From Sipunculus nudus (taxonomy: Eukaryota; Annelida; Sipuncula; Golfingiida; Sipunculidae), in contig CM049308.1 of NCBI GenBank assembly GCA_026874595.1, positions 34,714,027-34,778,026 of the forward strand: a stretch of 64,000 nt of DNA, in the 5' to 3' direction. The translations under genes and the position numbers were made by a program. Shown here one piece after another: positions 47,791 to 55,024 of this stretch. The notes under the pieces are model-generated. The model saw nothing but the letters and a program-made list of their open reading frames with translations. It was not told where the DNA came from and made no database searches. Positions within the stretch are counted from its first letter, which is position 1, and each line of letters begins with the position of its first letter.

Positions 47791-48297
47791 CTTGTTTAAA
47801 TACTTAATCATCCTATTTAAACACTGATTCAACATAAGAATAATCATGAATCATGTCCATATTTCGCTCATATTAGCTTGGTCACCGTTTTAAACAGATA
47901 GTCATTATGTAATCCAGTGGTTTTTCATACTTGTATGTTCATTTACACATTCGTGTCACGAGAAGTCAATATTTGAATTGTCTAAATTAATTTGCATGAA
48001 CTTTGATTTATAAAATTATTGGCCGTTTTACCCACCTTCGATTTTATTACAATATGGGCCGTTTTACCCACTTGCGATTTTATTACAATATGGGCAGGGT
48101 ATAGTTATTACAATATGGGCCGTTTTTTATTACATTATGGGCTATTATTACATTATGGGTCGTTTTTATTACAATATGGACCGTTATTACATTATGGGCC
48201 AGTTATTACATTATGGGTCGTAACAGAGCTGTTTGCTGGACGATATCTGTCGAGGCGTCTACCATGGCGATGTGTGGTAAAAGACGTATGCCGTTCC

Positions 48298-48308
48298 CCT
48301 TTTATATA
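48298..48308 (-). promoter_or_regulatory. TATA box of capsid copy 1
   Basis: TATATAAAAGG on the minus strand, 33 nt before the original capsid ATG (48265). It overlaps the stop region of the neighbouring 419-aa gene. Confidence 0.65.
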
Positions 48309-49561
48309 GTTTGAAGGTCATCCATGATCGCCGTAAAGTATCGAATAGCTACCAGTAAAAGATCGTTTAATACCGTATCGTCAGCACTTTCTAAAATCAA
48401 ACGCATGTACCAGACCCGACCGCTAGGATTTTCTAAACATTCCCTGGCGACGTTTAAGGTATGACTGTCCCATTGCGGGATTCTACGGCTCATGTTTTGA
48501 ATAGCTTGTACCGGTTGTCCCGTATGCTGGTGCATGATTTGTCCTAATCCACGGTTAATTATGTAATAAGGACTAGTATTTGCTTTTGATCGTACGAACG
48601 ACCAAAACGTATTTTTATTTTGTTCTTCGCGAATACACATTAAAGATTCTTCAGTCACGGCTAAAGCTAAAGCTAATAAAATAATAAATTCTTCAGGGCT
48701 TTTTCCAAACGTATCTCGCCGTAATTGTCCCGTTAAAAATAATTTCGGCTGTCTACCCATATGTTGTAAAATAGCTTTATGTTTACGGAAATTTTCTCGG
48801 ATATCTCTAGAAAAAAAATAAGCGTTTGCCGGAGGTAAATTTAATCCTGGCCCCATTTGCGTACCGATAGTTTGTGTTTCAGGCCCGGTAGTTTGAGTTT
48901 CTGCCGTTTCCATTTCTACGGGAGAAGTTTGTGTTTCTATTTCACGGGAAACCGGTGCTATGATTTGTGTAGTGGCATCTGAAGTACTCGGAATTAAAGT
49001 TTGCATTCCTGTTGTTTGTACGTTTGCTGCGACAGGATCTGTTTGAGCGATTTGACTTTTTTGAGCTGTAGGGCGATGAATTTGTTGATTTCCAACACCG
49101 CCACTACCACTACCCATACCTCCACCGCCGCCCCCGCTACCACCACTGACACCGTATACGGTGCTAAGCCATGGCGGGGCGACGGGGGTGGGGGGTGGAG
49201 GTAAAACCGAGGTGATCGGTCTTTCCCCTCCCACTTGTATTTGATACATTTTAGTCATGGGAGGCCGAGCGGTAATGGTTTTGGGAGCAGGGCGTACTAC
49301 TCGTACATTTTCTTCCGTAGCTAATTTGGGTTTTTTAACCGGTTTAGGTGTAGCAGGTTTAGCAATCAGTTGTGGGGTAGGAGCTTGCATATCTTCTTCA
49401 GCCATAATTTCTGCTAAAACTCGTTGAGTTATACTCGGTCCTTTACTTTTACCAGTTTTAGGGACTAGAGTACGTACACCTTTAGCGGTGATTTTAACGT
49501 TTCCCATAGCCGCATGCATGGTCCCGGAAGCTTGAGCGGGCACGGGTGCGGGTGTATTCAT
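48302..49561 (-). CDS. Proline/glycine-rich protein with folded C-terminus, 419 aa
   Basis: ATG at 49561. Residues 1-240 are disordered: Pro/Lys/Thr-rich, with a poly-Gly stretch near 145-158 and repeated 'ETQT' phrases near 205-230. Residues about 245-419 look like an alpha-helical folded domain (FSRDIRENFRKHKAILQHMG to the end). This build resembles minor virion or scaffold proteins, but no family match is recognised. It sits directly upstream of the capsid gene, whose promoter overlaps its end. Confidence 0.65.
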   Translation of the reverse strand: MNTPAPVPAQASGTMHAAMGNVKITAKGVRTLVPKTGKSKGPSITQRVLAEIMAEEDMQAPTPQLIAKPATPKPVKKPKLATEENVRVVRPAPKTITARPPMTKMYQIQVGGERPITSVLPPPPTPVAPPWLSTVYGVSGGSGGGGGGMGSGSGGVGNQQIHRPTAQKSQIAQTDPVAANVQTTGMQTLIPSTSDATTQIIAPVSREIETQTSPVEMETAETQTTGPETQTIGTQMGPGLNLPPANAYFFSRDIRENFRKHKAILQHMGRQPKLFLTGQLRRDTFGKSPEEFIILLALALAVTEESLMCIREEQNKNTFWSFVRSKANTSPYYIINRGLGQIMHQHTGQPVQAIQNMSRRIPQWDSHTLNVARECLENPSGRVWYMRLILESADDTVLNDLLLVAIRYFTAIMDDLQTI

Positions 49562-49563
49562 AC

Positions 49564-50147
49564 CTACTTTCTTTTTTTTAAACTCAATTTTGATTTAAAA
49601 GGTCCACCTTTATTTTTTTGTTGTACGGGTGAAAATCTCGCGAAAGTTACCGGTGTGGGAGGAGGAGGTGCAGGGGCAGAAGAAGGAGGCGGAGTAGGTG
49701 CCGGTAAAGGTTTACCGGGGACACGGCCTAACGTCCGGTACAGTACCGCAGAAGAAGTCGTTTTAACAGGAGAAGGTTTAGCGGGAGAGCCGCTAGCGAA
49801 ATTTAAAAAATCAGTTATATCGCTGTAATCGGTAGTCACAGTACTTTTATGCAGGTAATCGTCTAAAGGCCTATTGAACAGCATAGGGGATTTTTTCTGA
49901 AAAAAATACATTTTGAGGAAATGGAGGTGCTGTTTGAGGTGGTGGGGGTATAGTGACAGTTTTTTTTCTTTCCGGTTAATAAGGATTTTAATTCCGTAGA
50001 ATGTACAGGGTGAGCAGGAGGTAAATCTCTTATTTTTAATGGCCGACTTCGAGGGCGAGTCAAATCTTTTTCTGCTTTAGGTTTCCGCCCACCTTTGTTT
50101 TTCGGTTTATTTTCTTTAGGAGATTTGGGTGGTTTTTTAGGCGCCAT
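49564..50147 (-). CDS. Basic proline-rich protein, frame broken twice
   Basis: The frame from ATG 50147 (MAPKKPPKSPKENKPKNKGG, Lys/Pro-rich) runs into an 8-base homopolymer at 49960-49967. Coding-like proline-rich sequence continues in a second frame to another run at 49900-49906, then in a third frame to the stop at 49564. Together this is about 194 codons of one gene. The strongly basic N-terminus suggests DNA binding or a core protein. A TATAAATAG (50186-50194) lies 39 nt upstream. It ends 3 nt before the 419-aa gene begins. Confidence 0.6.
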
Positions 50148-50185
50148 GATGAATGATTATTAAAAATAAAAAATAATGACCGAGG

Positions 50186-50194
50186 CTATTTATA
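50186..50194 (-). promoter_or_regulatory. TATA box of the basic proline-rich gene
   Basis: TATAAATAG on the minus strand, 39 nt before the ATG at 50147. Confidence 0.6.
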
Positions 50195-50203
50195 CTTTTT
50201 TTA

Positions 50204-50683
50204 TTACCGAGGGGTGATATCGAAATATCCACTTTGGGCATCGTATTGGGGTAATTGTTCGCGTTCCCGGGTCATGACGGGTGTTCGTACCCGAGGCGTC
50301 ATTAATAAAGACGTTTCTGTCGGTGCGGTTTCCCATTGGGGTTCGTTTTCGTCGTTACCTATAGCACCCCTGTAAGGTTGTAATTGTTGTTGCCGGGCGA
50401 ATCTAGGATCTTTTCGTTGTAACCATTTTTCTTGTTGGACAGCTTCAGGGGGAGGTCTGATATTTTTATAATTTCCCCGGTCACCACCACCCGTTCCTCC
50501 ACCTAACCTGTTCATGATTTTATTAAACCATTCAGGCCGTGGTTCGTTTGTTCCGTAACAATTACGGGCTTCTTTATTCAATTGTTTTTTAATACGGGTT
50601 ATTTGTTTAATAGCTTTTTTCCCTTTATTTTTTATTTTGCGTTTACATTGTTTTTGAATTTTTTTTATCTTTGAGTATACCAT
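50204..50683 (-). CDS. Basic helical protein, 159 aa
   Basis: The first ATG of the frame is at 50683 (MVYSKIKKIQKQ); an upstream TTG is not used in animals. Residues 1-40 are very rich in Lys/Arg and predicted helical. A Gly-rich hinge (RLGGGTGGGDRG) follows, then a Pro/Gln-rich tail. It overlaps the end of the next small gene by 19 nt in another frame. It may be a core or minor virion protein; no homology is recognised. Confidence 0.6.
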   Translation of the reverse strand: MVYSKIKKIQKQCKRKIKNKGKKAIKQITRIKKQLNKEARNCYGTNEPRPEWFNKIMNRLGGGTGGGDRGNYKNIRPPPEAVQQEKWLQRKDPRFARQQQLQPYRGAIGNDENEPQWETAPTETSLLMTPRVRTPVMTREREQLPQYDAQSGYFDITPR

Positions 50684-50814
50684 GTCGGCCCTGTATACCA
50701 ACGTTTTCCTTGAATGGTAATGACCCCTTTATCCCTTAAAGTACCGGTTTTATCTTTACCGATTTTAGTAGGACGGGTAAGTTTTCTCGCGCTTTTATAC
50801 TTTCTCTTAGCCAT
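50665..50814 (-). CDS. Small basic protein, 49 aa (core-peptide-like)
   Basis: The ATG at 50814 (MAKRKYKSARKLTRPTK) is chosen over the one at 50847 because a TATAAAAGG box at 50853-50861 would place the transcript start between them. It is rich in Lys/Arg with scattered Thr/Gly. Size and charge recall the small DNA-condensing peptides of adenovirus-like virions (mu/pX), but that is analogy only. Confidence 0.55.
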   Translation of the reverse strand: MAKRKYKSARKLTRPTKIGKDKTGTLRDKGVITIQGKRWYTGPTWYTQR

Positions 50815-50852
50815 TCTAAAAAGGACTAAACAACAAAACAAACACATGAGGG

Positions 50853-50861
50853 CCTTTTATA
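50853..50861 (-). promoter_or_regulatory. TATA box of the 49-aa gene
   Basis: TATAAAAGG on the minus strand, 39 nt before the ATG at 50814. It lies just upstream (plus-strand left) of the stop of the 190-aa gene. Confidence 0.6.
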
Positions 50862-50867
50862 CTTTTT

Positions 50868-51440
50868 TCAATAATACAATTTAACACGTTTACTACGATA
50901 TCTTCCACCGCCGTTAGACCGTGGTCTTTTTATAGGTATCACATCGTCTTCTTCCCGTTCCAGTGGTATTCCTTCAGGTTCTGCCCCGTACATTTCCGCC
51001 GGTGAAGCTTCTGTCCCGTAAGGGGATTGGTCGAGTTGCTGGTTTTGCCGGTACGGTAATCTAAACATTTCGTCGTAAGGTAAATACGTAGCGTTAGGGT
51101 CTAAAGCTTTTTTTCTGAAATTATTAAACATGGCCGCATCTCTCAATTGGTTGCTGGTCAACGGCCCGATTCCGGACCGTTCGAAATCCACGTGGGTTTT
51201 AGGTACGCGGTACGCCGGAGAAAATAAAGTATCTTCCGGCACTAGAGGTACTTCTCCGCCTTTACCTTGCACGGGTAATGGTTCCGGAGAAGTGAAATTT
51301 TGTTTTGGATTTTGAATTTGTACCGGTTGAGCGAAAGCAGTTTCCATTAAATTAATACGGGCGGGTGAACCTAAATTACCGGCTAAATTCCGGACTTTAC
51401 GTACACCGAATCCCGTCCCGGTTGTTTGTTTAAATAACAT
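50868..51440 (-). CDS. Hypothetical protein, 190 aa
   Basis: ATG 51440, with TATAAAAAG at 51473-51481. It opens with a Gly/Asn-rich segment (MLFKQTTGTGFGVRKVRNLAG), then a Pro-rich middle and a basic end (KRPRSNGGGRYRSKRVKLYY) that could act as a nuclear localisation or DNA-binding tail. Possible 'LAGNLG' or 'NATYLP' processing sites cannot be judged. Placed among likely virion genes; no family known. Confidence 0.6.
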   Translation of the reverse strand: MLFKQTTGTGFGVRKVRNLAGNLGSPARINLMETAFAQPVQIQNPKQNFTSPEPLPVQGKGGEVPLVPEDTLFSPAYRVPKTHVDFERSGIGPLTSNQLRDAAMFNNFRKKALDPNATYLPYDEMFRLPYRQNQQLDQSPYGTEASPAEMYGAEPEGIPLEREEDDVIPIKRPRSNGGGRYRSKRVKLYY

Positions 51441-51444
51441 GGTG

Positions 51445-51702
51445 TTACTGAAAGGAAGTGTCGTCCCCGTTTCTTTTTATACGTTTTAGTTTAGGTGTAG
51501 GCATCATGTAGCCCGTAGACGCCGATAAAATCCCGGCCCAATAAGTCCGGTGTTCGGGTATACAATACTCTCCGGCTAAAATAGTTAACGCTGTAATAAT
51601 TAAAGCACAAATGATAAACAATTGCGTACAAAATAAAATTATACTCTTTGTGCACCACGACGACGTCGCCGTCGTCTCGATTTCCTTTTTATCGGAACCC
51701 AT
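51445..51702 (-). CDS. Small membrane protein, 85 aa
   Basis: The frame opens at ATG 51747, but ATGs at 51732 and 51702 are alternatives; 51702 (MGSDKKEIE) is preferred because it overlaps the integrase end least. It has one clear hydrophobic segment (IILFCTQLFIICALIITAL) followed by a short, Cys-containing loop and a basic tail (LKRIKRNGDD). It is probably a single-pass membrane protein. It overlaps the integrase 3' end in another frame. No family known. Confidence 0.55.
   Translation of the reverse strand: MGSDKKEIETTATSSWCTKSIILFCTQLFIICALIITALTILAGEYCIPEHRTYWAGILSASTGYMMPTPKLKRIKRNGDDTSFQ
51473..51481 (-). promoter_or_regulatory. TATA box of the 190-aa gene
   Basis: TATAAAAAG on the minus strand, 33 nt before the ATG at 51440, inside the coding end of the membrane-protein gene. 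Confidence 0.55.
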
Positions 51703-52739
51703 GTGTTGTATTTTTCCGGATATCCCCGCCATTTTACTAATTTCCATCCTTTGTGACGTTTCACGATACGTTCTTCGACTTTATCAGGGCGAGGTGTACT
51801 AACCCGTTGTAATTCTTCTCTGTAAAACCTGCCTTTTATAGGTTCACCGGTTTCGTCTTCTAATTTATACACGTCTGCACCCCCCACTTCCCTGTACACG
51901 CGTTTCACGATGAATGTTTCTTCTGTCCAACGTAGCACGTATCCTTTTTCGGCGAAAGTATTCTTTTTCAAACTGCTCAATACCACCGATGTCCCGACGG
52001 GTAATGGAGGCCGGTGCCGGGTTTTACTGCCGGACGCCGATTCGTGTAAATCTTTCGGGTGCCCGTATAATTTCCGCCATATTTGCGATTGGTTTTGTGA
52101 CGTCACGGAATTAAGCGGTACGCCGTGTGAAGTATGAGGTCTCGCATTATATTCTTCTACGGCCACGGGTAAATCCTTGTACCGTTGCCGACGGTTTTCC
52201 GCGTTCATCGCGGCAAACAACCGGCGTTTTAAAGTGCGGTTAAACCTTTCTACTAAACTAGCTTTTACATCCCTGTTCCCGGTAGCGAACCATATGATTT
52301 CGTTTTTATCCAATAAATCTTTAACGTGTTTATTTCTGAATTCCGTCCCTTCATCCGTTTGTAATTTTTCAGGCATCCGTCCCGATTCGTTAAAAATATT
52401 TTCCAGAGCTGCTTTCACATGAGGACCCGTTTTATCTTTTACGGGTACGGCCCAAGCGTACCGGCTCAAAATATCAATGACTGTTAAAATATATCGGTAA
52501 TTTTTATTATCCCGGGCTAAAGTTTGCATATCGGCTAAATCGGCCTGCCATTGTTCGTCTAATCCTCCCACCAATGTTTTACTGCGTTTATATTTCCGAC
52601 GCACAGGTTTGAATAAAGTATAAGCATTTTGTTTTCCTAAATAATCTTCGGCTTCTTCTTTACTGACTCCGGCTTGTTTAGCTAATTTCCGTGCGTCTCC
52701 CGTGTATGCGTAAGGTCCTTTACGAAATACTTTTTCCAT
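51639..52739 (-). CDS. INT: Retroviral-type integrase with chromodomain, 366 aa
   Basis: It catalyses insertion of the element into host DNA. The rve core is clear, with the catalytic triad D67 (WQADLADM), D129 (LQTDEGTEF) and E164 (LVERFNR), the last two 35 positions apart. Conserved FNRTLK and Y-N-x-RPHTS-x-G follow. The N-terminal 50 residues form a helical region (KLAKQAGVSKEEAEDYLGKQ) in place of an obvious HHCC finger. Residues about 316-350 (RIVKRHKGWKLVKWRGYP...TWVP) are a chromodomain, which would read histone marks and bias target choice. A poly-Arg tail follows. ATG 52739. The reading frame is intact. Integrases of this type are core Polinton/Maverick genes. Confidence 0.93.
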   Translation of the reverse strand: MEKVFRKGPYAYTGDARKLAKQAGVSKEEAEDYLGKQNAYTLFKPVRRKYKRSKTLVGGLDEQWQADLADMQTLARDNKNYRYILTVIDILSRYAWAVPVKDKTGPHVKAALENIFNESGRMPEKLQTDEGTEFRNKHVKDLLDKNEIIWFATGNRDVKASLVERFNRTLKRRLFAAMNAENRRQRYKDLPVAVEEYNARPHTSHGVPLNSVTSQNQSQIWRKLYGHPKDLHESASGSKTRHRPPLPVGTSVVLSSLKKNTFAEKGYVLRWTEETFIVKRVYREVGGADVYKLEDETGEPIKGRFYREELQRVSTPRPDKVEERIVKRHKGWKLVKWRGYPEKYNTWVPIKRKSRRRRRRRGAQRV

Positions 52740-52824
52740 GATGATTAAAACGGGAAATAAAATTCGACTTCTCGTTTAGCTTCCCGAGGAGGAGTTTTAA
52801 CGGTTTCTTGTTTCTGCGGGGCTT

Positions 52825-53547
52825 TTATTGGTTTTTGTACCGGCGTTTCTTTGACTGGGGTGGGGGTAACTGTTCGTACTCGTCTTCGTCGCTGTCCCAT
52901 TCCTCCGACTCCTCCTCTTCCGTACTCATCGGTGCGTCGTCGTCTTCGCTCGCTTCGCTCAAACTCATGTACTCTTCCTCGTCGCTCTCTGGTTCTCGGG
53001 GTTTTCGTCTGAACGTACTTTGCCGGTGGATAACCGGGGGGTATTGACGGCTTTTTCTTCTTGGGTACCCGACGGTCTGTTGTTGAGTTTCTGGGTGGGG
53101 GTAATGCCCGTGTTTTTCCCGGTACTGTTCTTCGGCCGGTAGGGGCGTGTACCTTTCTGGCGGGGGCGTCTCGTAAAACGCGTCTTCTTCGTGTACCGGT
53201 TTCTGGGAAAGGGGTTTCGAAATTTTCGACGATACTCCGGGGGACGCGTTCGTCGGCGTGGTTGTACACCAATTTTTGCATAATTCTTTCGATATGATAT
53301 TTCTGATTTTTTGACCTTCAGGAGTTTTGTTTAAGAATTCTTTCCTGCTCATGTAAGGCGAATCTTCTACAATGAGCTTTTCCGCCCCGTATTTATACAG
53401 TTGGTCAGAAACGGATTTTTGTAAAGGCACTTTCCCTTTTATCCAATTGTACAACATGTTACAAGCGAAATTCACTTCACCTTTATTTAAAACTTTTTGT
53501 CCGGCGTAAACGGGAGCGTATTGTTCGGCTTTCTTTGTCAAATCCAT
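52825..53547 (-). CDS. Acidic-tailed protein, 240 aa
   Basis: ATG 53547, 29 nt after TATATAAAC (53576-53584). Residues 1-95 form a compact helical domain (QYAPVYAGQKVLNKGEVNFA onward). Residues 95-185 are Pro/Arg-rich and disordered. Residues 190-230 are strongly acidic (SDEEEYMSLSEASEDDD and more), with a final basic KKRRYKNQ. It may be a non-structural or assembly protein. A second open frame (52745-53281) overlaps the second half and is discussed separately. No known family. Confidence 0.65.
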   Translation of the reverse strand: MDLTKKAEQYAPVYAGQKVLNKGEVNFACNMLYNWIKGKVPLQKSVSDQLYKYGAEKLIVEDSPYMSRKEFLNKTPEGQKIRNIISKELCKNWCTTTPTNASPGVSSKISKPLSQKPVHEEDAFYETPPPERYTPLPAEEQYREKHGHYPHPETQQQTVGYPRRKSRQYPPVIHRQSTFRRKPREPESDEEEYMSLSEASEDDDAPMSTEEEESEEWDSDEDEYEQLPPPQSKKRRYKNQ

Positions 53548-53575
53548 TTTGCCTGGTGTGATGAAAATACTCGGT

Positions 53576-53584
53576 GTTTATATA
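53576..53584 (-). promoter_or_regulatory. TATA box of the acidic-tailed gene
   Basis: TATATAAAC on the minus strand, 29 nt before the ATG at 53547. It abuts the stop of the upstream gene. Confidence 0.55.
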
Positions 53585-53586
53585 GC

Positions 53587-54991
53587 TTAGGAAAATACTT
53601 TCAAAGCCGTTTCCGCCGGTTGTGCTTGTCCGTCATACGATTGTACCATTTCGTCCCAATCCATCCCTTCTTTCCAATTGCGGTGATAAGTAATGGGTTG
53701 GTAAAAAATACTTCTTTTTGTAGTAGGGTTATATCTGAAAATTAATCCTATAACTACATCCCCGTTTTCTAAAAGTAAAGTTTGATCAGTTTCCATATCT
53801 TGTAATCTAAATAATACCGTACTCGTTTCTAAAGTACTGTGTACTGTAAAAAATTTTAAATTTGTGGGTTCGTAATACCCTTGGGCTGATGACGGCCGTA
53901 CTAATAACGGGTACATATCCATTCTTTGTTTTTTATCGATAGGTTGGTTCCAAATATACGTCGGGGTAATTAAATTACACGATAACATAAACGAACGGTT
54001 AGCCGCCGTGTAATCTGTACGTTTAAAAACGTATGACATAGTTACGCGTTCATAAACTTTCCACCCGGAACTACTACCTACACTGCTAGCCCAAGATTTA
54101 TTTTTTTGGATAAATACTTTAGCTACGACTTTTTCAGGAATCGTTACTAATTTAGTTTGTCTGGGTGGTAAAACGAAATTCGATATTACATTTTTAGTAT
54201 TATATTTAAATAATGGGTGTGAACTTTTTATAAAATTTAATGGAAACATTAATGTTACGTCTTCGTTTACACCGAAAGGGGTTAAAACACCTTTTGAACA
54301 AAAAATTCCGACCATATATTTAACAAAATAACCTTTATCCTTCGAACCATTACCATTTTTTTCCAGTATCAGCAGTGTACAATTCAGCTTTTTCTTCTGT
54401 AAATTCCATCGTTAAAAATAATTCTTCTGTGGGTGCATTATAACGAAATGTAAAATTAAAATCCCGGTCGTATTTCGGCGCATTTTTTCCGTCGTTAATA
54501 TAAATTGTTGTATCTATTGATTGACCTTCAGGATCGGGTTTTATTTCTTCTAAACAATGTTTTCGATGGTACAACAAATGTAATGCGGCATTCATATAAT
54601 CTACATATTCTTGAGGAGAAAAATGTACGCACCCGATATTAAATTCGATTTTCGGATCAGATAATTTGTTTTGGCCTGATACTTTACATTTTATTTTTGT
54701 AATTAAACTAGGATCGGGATTTGTAAATGTTAAACGTGTTTCTAAATCGGGAAATAACGGTTCTAGAGCAATATCGGTATTATTCTTTGTGGTTTTTCCC
54801 ATTTCATAAATGACGGGACGTATGTATGCGCCTGCCGGAATACATATGCCTTGAGGTTTCGGGTAAGTAATTAAATCACACGCCACTTCCCACGATTGGT
54901 CAGGGTTATACAAAGGGTGAGTTAAATTAGCTACAAACATTTGTTCGTTTGCATCGAACCGGCAATACGCGTACACGTGGTCTTCGTTCAT
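53587..54991 (-). pseudogene. WEV-signature structural-type protein (paralogue 3), one frame break
   Basis: From ATG 54991 the first frame (213 codons) carries LYNPDQSWEVACDLITYP (about residues 27-44), the same signature as the two paralogues at 37.6-40.2 kb. It ends at a stop just after an A7 run near 54356. The neighbouring frame stays open through that point and continues to 53587, ending in a 'G-x-V-x-x-GLIFRY' segment like the paralogues' C-termini. Total length (about 468 codons) fits the family better than either half, so a single-base indel is likely. A CATAAATAG (55022-55030) lies 30 nt upstream. The role is inferred to be structural. Confidence 0.65.
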
Positions 54992-55024
54992 GTTTGTGCA
55001 CGATTTTCATTTCACGTGTACTAT

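Larger units (their letters stand above)
46634..48225. mobile_element. Fold-back non-autonomous DNA transposon inside the capsid gene
   Basis: The ends are inverted repeats starting TGTTAC(A/G)ACCCATAATG and built of many 17-20 bp sub-units of the form 'gcccataatgtaataac' (about 46634-46920 and, inverted, 48025-48225). A 5-bp duplication GAGCT flanks it (46629-46633 and 48226-48230). The centre has no gene, only simple repeats and a nested poly-C transposon end. The TGTTA terminus and 5-bp duplication would fit Ginger-type cut-and-paste transposons; this is tentative. Confidence 0.85.
45049..48265 (-). pseudogene. MCP: Major capsid protein, copy 1, split by a transposon
   Basis: The main frame (45049-46614 from an internal Met) encodes 521 residues matching copy 2 throughout, with F54H12.2-like capsid features (YKTGGPVNFFISG, EYIDLTNT, QMPRRM). 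The missing first codons are found at 48265-48231, starting at an ATG 33 nt below a TATATAAAAGG box (48298-48308). A 1592-bp inserted element with target duplication separates them. Residues about 140-194 come from the 165-bp GC-rich segment also found at 34640-34804; copy 2 has a longer, unrelated loop there. The gene cannot make a normal N-terminus unless the insertion is removed as an intron or an internal start is used. Confidence 0.85.
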
